From DATIHQ01 sp035480535 (GTDB taxonomy: Bacteria; Chlamydiota; Chlamydiia; Chlamydiales; SM23-39): a stretch of 22,707 nt of DNA. Shown in pieces: positions 7,144 through 14,583 of this stretch. The stretch covers positions 1 to 22,707 of the forward strand of contig DATIHQ010000116.1 of assembly GCA_035480535.1 (NCBI GenBank), read 5' to 3'. The translations under genes and the position numbers were made by a program. How positions within the stretch are numbered: the stretch's first letter is position 1; each line of letters opens with the position of its first letter. Under the pieces are notes generated by a model that saw nothing but the letters and a program-made list of their open reading frames with translations, searched no databases and was not told the DNA's origin.

Positions 7144-7809
7144 CTACTCCCCGATGCGGCGGAGGATCGTGAAGCCGTGATTATTGGTGCGCCGCTCCAA
7201 CAATTGCCACTCTGGATGGCGTCCCAGAAAGTCGACCACCGCCGCCCATAAACCTCTTTTGCTCCGGTCGATCCACTCAGGATATTCTGAAAAATCTCCA
7301 TAATAGACAGTATCGTCCGCCTCACCCCAAGGTTCGCTCGTGTCGTGCATAGCGATATATTTCGAGACCTTAGGCGAGAATTTTTCCAACTCATAGCTCA
7401 AATGGCAATAGGTGTGCAGCGAATCGATAAAAAGCATCTCTGTCGGCGCAAGATCGATTGTCATGTCATCTGCCTTCAAATACCTAAACAAAACCCCATT
7501 CTCTTCACTCAATCTCTCAGCCAGTTGAAGCGTATGTTCAGCGGGGCGGACTTTATCAATTCCAAGATACGATCGATTTCCTGCAGCACTGTCCGCCAAG
7601 CCCTGCAGGATGCCCCAAGTTGAGACCATGTACCTCAATCCAATCTCAATCACCGACGAACACTCCGCAGAGAGCCTTCGAAGCACGGGGACATGTTCCC
7701 AAATATCAGAATCTTGGTTCGCAGAATATCCGTATTGCTGTGCCAATTCGGCCGCTGGATTTGCAAGAAGACTAGACGCCGCCAAAAGAAAAAGACCAAA
7801 GCTCTTCAT
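7144..7809 (-). CDS. Class I SAM-dependent methyltransferase with signal peptide
   Basis: A 221-residue protein. I chose the ATG at 7809 because it gives a clean signal peptide (MKSFGLFLLAASSLLA, then N17), has a purine-rich G tract upstream, and avoids a long overlap with the neighbouring gene. The mature part resembles Methyltransf_24-like enzymes. VIEIGLRYMVSTW (53-65) corresponds to the SAM-binding glycine-rich loop, although the second Gly is lost. SYLGID (80-85) ends strand 2 with the ribose-binding Asp. MLFIDSLHTYCHLSYELE (125-142) and YIAMHDT (151-157) match the catalytic core of sugar and cephalosporin-hydroxylase-type methyltransferases. Export of a SAM-dependent enzyme is unexpected. 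It is the last gene of a run starting with the ligD genes, 37 bases after the preceding gene. Confidence 0.75.
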   Translation of the reverse strand: MKSFGLFLLAASSLLANPAAELAQQYGYSANQDSDIWEHVPVLRRLSAECSSVIEIGLRYMVSTWGILQGLADSAAGNRSYLGIDKVRPAEHTLQLAERLSEENGVLFRYLKADDMTIDLAPTEMLFIDSLHTYCHLSYELEKFSPKVSKYIAMHDTSEPWGEADDTVYYGDFSEYPEWIDRSKRGLWAAVVDFLGRHPEWQLLERRTNNHGFTILRRIGE

Positions 7810-7846
7810 CACCCACCCCAAAATTTTTGACAAAAAAACTCTACCA

Positions 7847-8863
7847 CTAACTGGTAATTTGAGGAAGGTCTTCCCCAAAAAGAGGATCGCCGAGTTTATA
7901 CCACATCCGCATCCCATCCATGTTAAATATAATCCCATTTTTGTCATGGGGAAACAGGAGAGTCGACTCGTTGTCAATCACCTGGAATCGCAGAGGGCAA
8001 ATTTGTTTTTTTTCTGCGAAAAAGTAATGCAAAGTATATTCATTCTTCTTGTCTTTCGTAATGGCAAAAGTCATATCTGCAGAATCTAGGAGTCTCTTAC
8101 CCAAGGTTGTGGGATGAGGATCAAACCAGCGGGGATCTTCAATTTCTTCAATCAAACTTTGTTTTAATTGGTTCGAAGCCACTTCTTCAAACGGAGGACT
8201 AGGAGGTACAGGCGAAGGGTTGTCTCTGTTGAATAGAATTCCCCCCGTTTTTTCTACCTCCCATTTCCAATAGGGCGTCCTAGCATAAATTGCCGCTAAT
8301 TCAGAAAATTTGCGATAAACGCAATCTCCTACGCGAATCACCGTTTTGTCCTGAACAAAAGAGATGCCTGCTAAGCGTTCTCCTTTGAAATAATAGAGTC
8401 GATAAACACTCGGTCCTTTTGAGTCTGGGTAGACGCAATAGACCCCCGGAGGTTTCTCATTGTTAAATCTTTCAAAGGCATTGGGTTCCTCACAGAAATA
8501 AAGGGGATCGCGGATTTCTTGCTTGAGCTTCCATTCATCGATTTCATCTTCTGACACCAATGTATTCCATTCGCTCGAATTGAATTTCAATAGTGCGTGC
8601 CAACTGTCGAAAGTCTTATTCCCACTTTCGGCAACCAGTTCATAAGTTCCCGAATTGCAAATAAATTCTTGGTGCTTAACTTTCCCATCCCTATCTACAT
8701 AAGTAATCCAACACCGATCCTCACCATCTGTATAGGAACAATAAGTTCCTATATTTTTATCCCAAAGGAAATCAGCAATCTCTTCTTTTGAATATTCGGG
8801 AAACGCAAGCAGCTCAGCCTGATAAGAACGAGGAGAAGAAGAAACAGGTTCAGTCCGAATCAT
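7847..8863 (-). CDS. Unknown protein of three similar modules, faintly SH2-like
   Basis: I do not recognise a named family. The 338-residue protein has no signal peptide or membrane segment and contains three similar modules at about 25-95, 118-197 and 242-325. Modules 2 and 3 both open with an EI-[RE]-DP-x-x-F motif. Each module has a G/M-[TV]-[YF] strand, an aromatic strand pair and, in the first two, an F-[DS]-x-x-x-[AL]-L closing helix (FDSWHALL, KFSELAAIY). GKVKHQEFI in module 1 resembles the central strands of SH2 domains (VKHY), but the phosphotyrosine-binding Arg is absent (GTYCSY, GVYCVY). A Pro-rich linker (PSPVPPSPP) separates modules 2 and 3. It starts 22 bases after the LigD polymerase gene. 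An effector-like role is only a guess. Confidence 0.6.
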   Translation of the reverse strand: MIRTEPVSSSPRSYQAELLAFPEYSKEEIADFLWDKNIGTYCSYTDGEDRCWITYVDRDGKVKHQEFICNSGTYELVAESGNKTFDSWHALLKFNSSEWNTLVSEDEIDEWKLKQEIRDPLYFCEEPNAFERFNNEKPPGVYCVYPDSKGPSVYRLYYFKGERLAGISFVQDKTVIRVGDCVYRKFSELAAIYARTPYWKWEVEKTGGILFNRDNPSPVPPSPPFEEVASNQLKQSLIEEIEDPRWFDPHPTTLGKRLLDSADMTFAITKDKKNEYTLHYFFAEKKQICPLRFQVIDNESTLLFPHDKNGIIFNMDGMRMWYKLGDPLFGEDLPQITS

Positions 8864-8885
8864 TTCCGAACAAAGATGCCATATA

Positions 8886-9761
8886 TCAGCTCAATTTCTC
8901 AAGCTTCTTTAAATAGGCCTGCAAGTTCACCCCCCTGCCCAAAACTCCCTTAAACAGGTCCCCTTTTCTAGCCAGCCGCTGCCGGATCGTATGGATCGTA
9001 AAATCCAGAGGATCGAGTTTTCCATTCACCTCTTTCCACTCCAGAGGGGTGGACACGGGGCCGTGAGGTTTTGCTCGAAGAGAATAGGCGGCCGCCATGG
9101 AGGCGCCGCGAATGTTTTGCTGCGTATCGATATAAACTCTTCTCTGCCGATTCTTCGGCATCCGCTCCAAGGAAATAACCTGGGGCAGCCTTTGCCTTGC
9201 AACGCTGGCTAATTGATAGGCAAATTGACGCGTTTGCACAAAATTCCATTTCCCATCGAGCGGAATAAAAATATGAAGACCCGTGGCCCCCGATGTTTTA
9301 CAAAAATGGGGCATCTTTAGCTCTTCTAAAATTTCATGAAGGACCTGAGCCGTTTCCACAACGGCTTTAAAAGAAATTGCCTCTGGATCGAGATCAAAGA
9401 CCATGTAATCGGGGAAATCTATACGGGGAATGGATGCATTGAGAGGATGAAGTTCGATCGATCCCAAATTCGCGACATAGAGAAGCGTTTTCACATTCTG
9501 GACGACGATATAATTCACTTTCTTTTCCTTATGCGCAACCAGTGCCGTCTTGACAAAACTCGGCGCATCCTTGCCCGCATCTTTCTGCACAAAGGAGAAT
9601 CCCTTAATCCCATCGGGATAACGATGCAGCACCAAAGGCCGATCCTTTAAATAGGGGAGGATATAGCGGGACACAGACTCATAGTATTCAATCATTTCCC
9701 CTTTTGTGATCTTTTCCTCAGGCCAATAAATCTTCTCTAGATTCGTCAGTTTTACACTCAT
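8886..9761 (-). CDS. ligD: LigD polymerase (archaeo-eukaryotic primase-type) domain as a separate protein
   Basis: A 291-residue stand-alone LigD polymerase/primase domain, which adds nucleotides, often ribonucleotides, at break ends during non-homologous end joining. VFDLDP (121-126) supplies the two metal-binding Asp residues (D123, D125), SGATGLHIFIPL (157-168) is the nucleotide-binding motif with H163, and YID (210-212) gives the third Asp. Other family landmarks are RPLVLHRYPDG (41-51) and ELHPLNA. Length fits the isolated Pol domain. The ATG overlaps the stop of the ligase gene (ATGA), which implies translational coupling. Most bacteria carry this domain fused into one LigD protein. No ku gene is in the window. 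Confidence 0.92.
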   Translation of the reverse strand: MSVKLTNLEKIYWPEEKITKGEMIEYYESVSRYILPYLKDRPLVLHRYPDGIKGFSFVQKDAGKDAPSFVKTALVAHKEKKVNYIVVQNVKTLLYVANLGSIELHPLNASIPRIDFPDYMVFDLDPEAISFKAVVETAQVLHEILEELKMPHFCKTSGATGLHIFIPLDGKWNFVQTRQFAYQLASVARQRLPQVISLERMPKNRQRRVYIDTQQNIRGASMAAAYSLRAKPHGPVSTPLEWKEVNGKLDPLDFTIHTIRQRLARKGDLFKGVLGRGVNLQAYLKKLEKLS

Positions 9762-10681
9762 CCTTCCCTCTTTACCTTTTTGGCTGCTTTATCGATCCTC
9801 AGTCCCTTAAAGATGGGGTGGCGCATGAGCCCCTCATTGGTCCATTCGGTAAAATCAACCTCGCAAACAAGTTTTGGCTTCACCCACGTCACAGAACTCT
9901 TTGACTTTGGCCTCGTTGCGAAAGGGCAGACGGGGGTGATCAATTTCTTCAGCTTTTCATGCACATCCTTCAATAACTGCCGGTTAAATCCCCCTCCCAC
10001 AAGGCCTGAATAGATCAATTTTCCTCCCTTATAAACCCCCGTTACAAGAGCTCCAAAATATTTTCGGCTCCCTTTAGGCGGCGTAAAGCCTCCAATCACC
10101 ACTTCCTGCCCCCGTCCCGGTTTAATTTTCAGCCAATCCCTACTCCGGCGCGATTGATAAACACTATCCGCCTTCTTCGCGATGATCCCTTCCAATCCCT
10201 TTTTCGCCGCCGCTTTGAAAAACGCGATTCCCTTTTCATTCACATGATCGCTAAACTTAAGAATTTTTCTTTTTCCCAGGAAAGCCTTTAATATTTTTTT
10301 CCTTTCCAGCAGCGGCTTACTCCGCAAATCTTTTCCATTGAGAAAAAGAATATCGAAAACACAATAGATCGGCGTCCCCTCATGATTCCTGAGATAATTT
10401 TGTAGCAGCTGAAAGTGCGATCTTCCCTCTTTATCGAAAATCACAATCTCTCCATCTAAAACAAAAGATCCCGGCAACCTCTCCAACTCTTCCACAATCG
10501 ACGGATACCGCTTATTGAATGACAACCCATTCCGCGAAAGGAGCTTCACCGATCCCTTTTTCACTGCCAGAGCGCGGTAGCCATCCCATTTAATTTCAAA
10601 AATCCACCCCTTTGCATCAAACGGCTCATCGACCAAAGTGCACAACATCGGAGCAATCATTTTCTTTTCACCAAAATCCAC
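9758..10681 (-). CDS. ligD: LigD ATP-dependent DNA ligase domain as a separate protein
   Basis: A 307-residue ATP-dependent DNA ligase of the LigD type, which seals nicks and joins ends. The adenylation motif is EIKWDGYRA with the nucleotidyl-accepting Lys31. Other ligase motifs are present: LDGEIV (III), EGIIAKKADSVY (IV) and WLKIKPG (V), followed by an OB-fold domain from about 200 (VIGGFTPPKGSRK, VTGVYKGGKLIYSGLVGGGF). The catalytic set is complete. The frame starts at ATG 10681, overlapping the end of the phosphoesterase gene by 25 bases; an internal Met at residue 8 is an alternative start. It overlaps the polymerase gene by 4 bases. Confidence 0.92.
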   Translation of the reverse strand: MDFGEKKMIAPMLCTLVDEPFDAKGWIFEIKWDGYRALAVKKGSVKLLSRNGLSFNKRYPSIVEELERLPGSFVLDGEIVIFDKEGRSHFQLLQNYLRNHEGTPIYCVFDILFLNGKDLRSKPLLERKKILKAFLGKRKILKFSDHVNEKGIAFFKAAAKKGLEGIIAKKADSVYQSRRSRDWLKIKPGRGQEVVIGGFTPPKGSRKYFGALVTGVYKGGKLIYSGLVGGGFNRQLLKDVHEKLKKLITPVCPFATRPKSKSSVTWVKPKLVCEVDFTEWTNEGLMRHPIFKGLRIDKAAKKVKREG

Positions 10682-11151
10682 ATGTTCTTTTTATCCGCCC
10701 GCTTTAAATGAATGAGATCGTAATTTCCCTTCAGCTTCTTCCCCTTAAGCACAATGGCCACATGTCCCTTTTCCAATCCCTCTTCCACCCTCTTCGCCGA
10801 CTCTCCCCTCGTCTCCGCCCCTAACGCCGAATAGGTTCCTCGATCCCAAATAGCTACCTTCCCTGCCCCATAATTTCCTTCTGGAATCGTCCCTTCAAAC
10901 TCCCCATAGCTCAATGGGTGATCTTCCACATGAATTGCCAACCTCTTCACTCCCGCCACCTTCGGCGGCTCTTTAGGCACGGCCCAGCTCACCAACACTC
11001 CTCGATGCTCCAAACGAAAATCATAATGCAGATGGCTCGCCGCATGTTTTTGAATCACAAACGTCAGCTCCTTCCCACCCCCCGCCTTCTTCCCTTTCGG
11101 CTCCGGCGTCTTCTTAAAATCCCGCTTTGCTTTATATACCTTCAGTGTCAT
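10657..11151 (-). CDS. ligD: LigD 3'-phosphoesterase domain as a separate protein
   Basis: A 164-residue stand-alone phosphoesterase domain, which trims 3'-phosphates and 3'-ribonucleotides before ligation. Active-site residues align with those known for Pseudomonas LigD at a constant offset: H36, H42, D44 and R46 in KHAASHLHYDFRLE, and H78 in EDHPLSYGEFEG. I chose the ATG at 11151 because GAGAGG lies about 5 bases upstream. The open frame continues 40 codons further upstream through a 22-base palindrome, but that extension looks non-coding. It is the first gene of the run PE, ligase, polymerase, the same order as the domains in fused Pseudomonas-type LigD. Confidence 0.9.
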   Translation of the reverse strand: MTLKVYKAKRDFKKTPEPKGKKAGGGKELTFVIQKHAASHLHYDFRLEHRGVLVSWAVPKEPPKVAGVKRLAIHVEDHPLSYGEFEGTIPEGNYGAGKVAIWDRGTYSALGAETRGESAKRVEEGLEKGHVAIVLKGKKLKGNYDLIHLKRADKKNMWILVKRK

Positions 11152-11197
11152 GCGACCTCTCTTTCCCGAGATAAACCAAAACCCCCAGATAAAATCA

Positions 11198-11219
11198 AAT
11201 GTAAAGCGCGCTTTACATT
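11198..11219. promoter_or_regulatory. Perfect 22-base palindrome upstream of the ligD operon
   Basis: AATGTAAAGCG is followed at once by its exact reverse complement. The site is centred about 57 bases upstream of the chosen start of the phosphoesterase gene and about 160 bases upstream of the divergent pyruvyltransferase-like gene. A second dyad lies beside it (11231-11239 with 11249-11257). A perfect dyad of this length between divergent genes is a good candidate for a dimeric regulator's operator; no T-run makes it a terminator. Confidence 0.5.
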
Positions 11220-11264
11220 GCTTTTGGGGCCCCCGAAAATCGCCTCGGTTTTTGGGGTTGTGCA

Positions 11265-11294
11265 TTGCCAAATCCTTAACTAACCATTTATATT
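11265..11294 (+). promoter_or_regulatory. Candidate sigma70-type promoter for the pyruvyltransferase-like operon
   Basis: TTGCCA at 11265-11270 and TATATT at 11289-11294 are separated by 18 bases and lie about 75 bases upstream of the first gene's ATG. The match is good for both hexamers (5/6 to TATAAT for the -10, 4/6 to TTGACA for the -35). This is pattern only. Confidence 0.4.
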
Positions 11295-11368
11295 GCGTAG
11301 ATGCCTATTGAATTTTTTTCTACAGACGGGCAAATTAGGGCCCCTGAAAACCAATCACCTCTTTGCAA

Positions 11369-12208
11369 ATGAAACAGTTCCTCTTATTTGTTCTATTGAG
11401 TGGTTGGGTAGCCCATGCCGAACTTCCCCTGATGTATTGGCAGGAAGGGCCCTTTGTCAATTTTGGAGACTACTTGTCTGTGAAACTCGTTGAGCGAATT
11501 GTGCATAGCTCTCTTCGAACCTATAAGAAAAAGACAAAAAATCCTGAAAAAAAACTGCTGGCGATTGGCTCGATTCTCTATTTTGCGAATCAAGGCGATG
11601 TCATTTGGGGATCTGGGCTCACTCCCAAAAGAGCTCTGTTAAAAGATTATACGTTTACCGATCTGGATGTGCGAGCCGTGCGCGGACCCATCACACGCCA
11701 ATTTCTGATGCAAAATTTCCAGATCGAATGCCCCGAAATCTATGGGGATCCTGCCCTGCTTTTTCCCTATTTTTTTCCCGAATTTAAACGAAAAGAATTT
11801 CCCTCCCGCGATTACATCGTGATCCCTCATTACACTGAAAGAGACCTGCTTCCAAAAACAGATCCCCACATAATTCATCCAACAGATCCTTGGGATGAGA
11901 TTCTTGAAGCCATTTTAGATAGCCGCTTTGTCATTGCGAGCTCTCTTCACGGACTCGTCGTTGCTGAAGCCTATGGAATCCCCGCGCGCATGTTGCGCAT
12001 CTCAGAAAGGGAATATTTTTTAAAATTCCGAGACTATTATCTCGGCACAAATCGACCCAATTTTCAATTTGCCACCTCCATTGAAATGGCTCTTGAAATG
12101 GGGGGGGAGCCTCCCTTTCAATGTGATTTAAAACGGCTATATGAAGCCTTTCCCTTTGAATTTTGGCCAGACACGCAATTTGAAAACCCATTCCGAGATT
12201 TTCCATGA
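11369..12208 (+). CDS. Polysaccharide pyruvyl transferase family protein with signal peptide
   Basis: A 279-residue member of the pyruvyltransferase family (CsaB/WcaK type), which normally adds ketal-linked pyruvate from PEP to a sugar. The ATG at 11369 is preferred over a TTG two codons upstream. The signal peptide is clear: MKQFLLFVLLSGWVAHA, with AHA before E18. Family landmarks are NFGDYLS at 31-37, LLAIGSIL with DVIWGSG at 63-83, VRAVRGP at 101-107, YGDPALL at 125-131 and the hallmark SSLHGLVVAEAYGIPA at 191-206. PEP is a cytosolic metabolite, so export is again unexpected. The stop overlaps the ATG of the next gene (ATGA), so it leads a three-gene operon. Confidence 0.85.
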   Translation: MKQFLLFVLLSGWVAHAELPLMYWQEGPFVNFGDYLSVKLVERIVHSSLRTYKKKTKNPEKKLLAIGSILYFANQGDVIWGSGLTPKRALLKDYTFTDLDVRAVRGPITRQFLMQNFQIECPEIYGDPALLFPYFFPEFKRKEFPSRDYIVIPHYTERDLLPKTDPHIIHPTDPWDEILEAILDSRFVIASSLHGLVVAEAYGIPARMLRISEREYFLKFRDYYLGTNRPNFQFATSIEMALEMGGEPPFQCDLKRLYEAFPFEFWPDTQFENPFRDFP

Positions 12209-13455
12209 GATTGAGAGGATGTTTACAAAGTCAGCGATCAGCAGATTTTGAGGGATTTTTGATGAGATTTTGCTTGGCTTTGAGGCGGCCATATGCGATA
12301 GCCCATAGGCGCCGAAGGACCAAGCGAAATATCGCAAAAAGACCCAAAAGCTGCCATCGATCACTTTGTAGACATCCTCTGATCTTCCTACTTTTGGCTT
12401 GCCACTGTTTTGCTCAGCAAGAAAGCGTGGACGATTACCATGAATCGTCTGTCAATAGCGAAGAGCCTACGGTTTATATTCCCAATCCCAATTTTGTCGA
12501 TCTGGAAGAGATGAATGCCCCTTTCATTCTTGAAACAAAACGGATCAGGCTTCCTGAATTTCCCGACGCCTTTAATCCATCGATTCTTCGATTTCAAGGC
12601 TCTTTACTTCTTTGTTTTCGAACCTATGAACCTGTGACAAGATCGACAAATAAGATTGGTTTAGTTTGGCTCGATGAGGACTTCAACCCAAAATCTAAAC
12701 CTCAATTTCTAGAAATCTCCAAAGAGGATCCCTATTGCATCGCTAAAAGACAAGATCCCCGATTAATTGCGATTGGGGAGCGCCTATTTATCGCCTATAG
12801 CAATGTGCTCAAACTCTATCGACCCCTCGAGGTTCGGAGGATGGTCATTGCCGAGGTCTTTTACAATGGGAAAAATTTCTCTGCAGAAACTCCTGATTGC
12901 CTGATCCATTATGAAGCTGAAAAACCAGAGCGTTCGGAAAAAAACTGGGTTCCCTTTGTTTACCATGGAAATCTCCTTCTCGCCTATAGCCTCATCCCTC
13001 ATCGCATCCTCCTTCCTCTACTGGGAAAATCGGAGTGTTTTACCATTGCATCGACATTTGGAAATATCAAATGGAATTGGGGAGTTTTAAGAGGCGGAAC
13101 GCAAGCTTTCTTGCAAGAAGATGGGGAATATCTCTCTTTTTTCCACTCCTCAAAAAGTATGGCCACAGCCCATTCAAATGGTCAAAATATCCCTCATTAC
13201 TTCATGGGGGCCTATACCTTTTCAGGCTCGCCGCCCTTCAACCTCACCCGCATCAGTCCAAGGCCTATCGTTGGGCCTAAATTCTATCATGGCCCAGCCC
13301 ATAAAACTTGGAAGCCTCTCCGCGTGGTCTTTCCTGGCGGCTACATATTCAACGATCGCTATCTTTGGATCGTCTATGGAAGGCAAGATCATGAGATGTG
13401 GGTCGCTAAGATCGACAAAGAAGGCCTTTTCAACACTCTTATTCCCATCAAATGA
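12205..13455 (+). CDS. GH130-like beta-propeller protein, signal peptide interrupted by a small element
   Basis: A 416-residue protein. From about residue 106 it aligns throughout with its downstream neighbour and resembles GH130 glycoside phosphorylase/GT108-type propellers. D184 in QDPRLI fits the GH130 catalytic Asp, and KNWVPF, RGGTQ and HYFMGAY are further landmarks. The N-terminus is odd: after MRL come 56 codons, rich in Arg/His/Lys, encoded by a foldback element, and only then IFLLLACHCFAQQ, the core of a signal peptide. Removing those 56 codons restores MRLIFLLLACHCFAQQ, a normal signal peptide. The frame stays open through the element, so the protein may still be made, but its export is probably altered. 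An internal ATG at 12262 lies inside the element. Confidence 0.75.
   Translation: MRLRGCLQSQRSADFEGFLMRFCLALRRPYAIAHRRRRTKRNIAKRPKSCHRSLCRHPLIFLLLACHCFAQQESVDDYHESSVNSEEPTVYIPNPNFVDLEEMNAPFILETKRIRLPEFPDAFNPSILRFQGSLLLCFRTYEPVTRSTNKIGLVWLDEDFNPKSKPQFLEISKEDPYCIAKRQDPRLIAIGERLFIAYSNVLKLYRPLEVRRMVIAEVFYNGKNFSAETPDCLIHYEAEKPERSEKNWVPFVYHGNLLLAYSLIPHRILLPLLGKSECFTIASTFGNIKWNWGVLRGGTQAFLQEDGEYLSFFHSSKSMATAHSNGQNIPHYFMGAYTFSGSPPFNLTRISPRPIVGPKFYHGPAHKTWKPLRVVFPGGYIFNDRYLWIVYGRQDHEMWVAKIDKEGLFNTLIPIK
12214..12381. mobile_element. 165-bp MITE-like foldback inserted in frame in a signal peptide
   Basis: Terminal inverted repeats GAGGATGT (12215-12222) and ACATCCTC (12372-12379) bound a 165-base element whose two halves pair imperfectly along almost their whole length (for example ACAAAG near 12225 with CTTTGT near 12364). 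TGA is present on both sides (12212-12214 and 12380-12382) and may be a 3-base target duplication. Element plus duplication is 168 bases, exactly 56 codons. It encodes no protein of its own and lies between codon 3 and the signal peptide core of the GH130-like gene. Confidence 0.75.
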
Positions 13456-14465
13456 AATATTTTCTTCTCTTACTTTCTCCTTTCCTTTGGTCCCAAGTCA
13501 ATCTGGAAGAAAACCCTCAATCCTTTATCTTAGAAACCAAACGGATCGAGCTCCCTGAATTCCCCGATGCATTCAACCCCTCAATCGCCCGTTGGCAAGA
13601 GTATTTCCTTCTCAGTTTTCGGGTCATTCCAGATCCCAAAACTCCCTTCATTTCCTACATAGGAGTTGTTCTCCTAGACGATAACTTCGATCCCATAGTT
13701 GAACCCCAACTGCTCCAAACACGCCCCCATTCATCCATTCCCTCAAGAGCTGCAGATGCACGTCTCATCCCCATAGGCAAAAGCCTCTACATCATCTACA
13801 CCGATAATGTAGATGAAAAAGTGACTGCCGGTGGATACCGGATGTATATTGGAGAGCTAATCTATGACAACAACGCTTTTTCCATTCATAACCCGATGCA
13901 TCTCCATCAATTTGAGGGAGAAAATCCCACTCGAAAAGAACAAAATTGGGTTCCTTTTGTCTACCAAGGTCATCTCCTCCTTGCCTATTCCCTCACCCCC
14001 CATCTCATCTTTCATCCCCTCCCCCAATCAGATGAATGTGAAACCATCGCCTCGACCCACGCCCCCATTCACTGGCCTTTTGGCCCCCTGCACGGCGGCA
14101 CCCCGGCCCTCCCTCTCGACACCGACCATTATCTTTCCTTTTTCCATTCCTGGAAAAAGATGGCCACATCCCATTCAAATGGCATAGAAATGCCCCATTA
14201 TTTTATGGGAGCCTACCTCTTCTCCTCCACCCCTCCTTTCCAAATCACCCACATCAGTCTAGAGCCCATCATCGCTCCCGGCTTCTACTCAGGCGCCATC
14301 TACAAGCCCTACTGGGGGGCTCTCCGCTGTATCTTCCCCTCGGGTTTTCTCTTCGACGATCAATACATCTGGATCCTTTACGGGCGCCAAGACCATGAAA
14401 TCTGGCTCATGAAGCTCGACCGCCCCGCCCTCCTCCACTCCCTCACACCCATAAAAGAAAATTAA
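13452..14465 (+). CDS. GH130-like beta-propeller protein with signal peptide
   Basis: A 337-residue protein, tandem paralogue of the preceding one. It has an intact signal peptide, MKYFLLLLSPFLWS, followed by QVNLEEN. The mature protein matches a five-bladed propeller of GH130/GT108 type: ELPEFPDAFNPSIARW (33-48) opens the fold, D102 in ADARLI aligns with the GH130 catalytic Asp (DPR in most members; here Pro is Ala), NWVPF at 165-169, HGGTP, HYFMGAY and ILYGRQDHEIW near the end. GH130 enzymes phosphorolyse or hydrolyse beta-mannosides, and GT108 relatives make mannan. Which applies here is unclear. It overlaps the previous gene by 4 bases (ATGA), and a palindromic repeat starts on its stop codon. 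Confidence 0.75.
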   Translation: MKYFLLLLSPFLWSQVNLEENPQSFILETKRIELPEFPDAFNPSIARWQEYFLLSFRVIPDPKTPFISYIGVVLLDDNFDPIVEPQLLQTRPHSSIPSRAADARLIPIGKSLYIIYTDNVDEKVTAGGYRMYIGELIYDNNAFSIHNPMHLHQFEGENPTRKEQNWVPFVYQGHLLLAYSLTPHLIFHPLPQSDECETIASTHAPIHWPFGPLHGGTPALPLDTDHYLSFFHSWKKMATSHSNGIEMPHYFMGAYLFSSTPPFQITHISLEPIIAPGFYSGAIYKPYWGALRCIFPSGFLFDDQYIWILYGRQDHEIWLMKLDRPALLHSLTPIKEN

Positions 14466-14550
14466 CCACCGAGCCCACCGAGAACGCCGAGAAAAAGAAA
14501 ATTTTAAATGGGGTGGTCCCCACCTCGGTGCTCTCGGTGTTCTCGGTGGT
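14465..14550. repeat. Foldback of three 9-mers NNCACCGAG per arm (copy 2)
   Basis: The left arm (14465-14491) starts on the stop codon of the upstream gene and reads ACCACCGAG, CCCACCGAG, AACGCCGAG. The right arm (14524-14550) is the reverse complement of ACCACCGAG, AACACCGAG, AGCACCGAG. The loop holds a short hairpin (TGGGG, loop TGGT, CCCCA; 14509-14522). The element lies between convergent genes (GH130-like and rfbB), where it could block transcription from both sides, though there is no strong T-run. Its left arm and the AAAAAGAAAATT after it match copy 1 at 5632 almost exactly. Confidence 0.8.
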
Positions 14551-14583
14551 AAAAAATGGGGAGCTCGAGGGGCCTCCCCTCGA

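Noticed and set aside
7810..7977. Longer N-terminus for the methyltransferase starting at 7977
   Set aside because: It would overlap the neighbouring gene by about 130 bases and bury a clear signal peptide; the ATG at 7809 has a G-rich site upstream.
11152..11271. Forty extra codons on the LigD phosphoesterase
   Set aside because: They run through a perfect palindrome and a dyad, and the ATG at 11151 has its own Shine-Dalgarno site.
12137..12364. Minus-strand reading frame across the 165-bp element
   Set aside because: It is produced by the inverted repeat and neighbouring coding DNA, has no domain and no ribosome-binding site.
14465..14550. Simple intrinsic terminator
   Set aside because: The stem is strong, but neither side is followed by a good T-run; it is better listed as a repeat that may affect termination.
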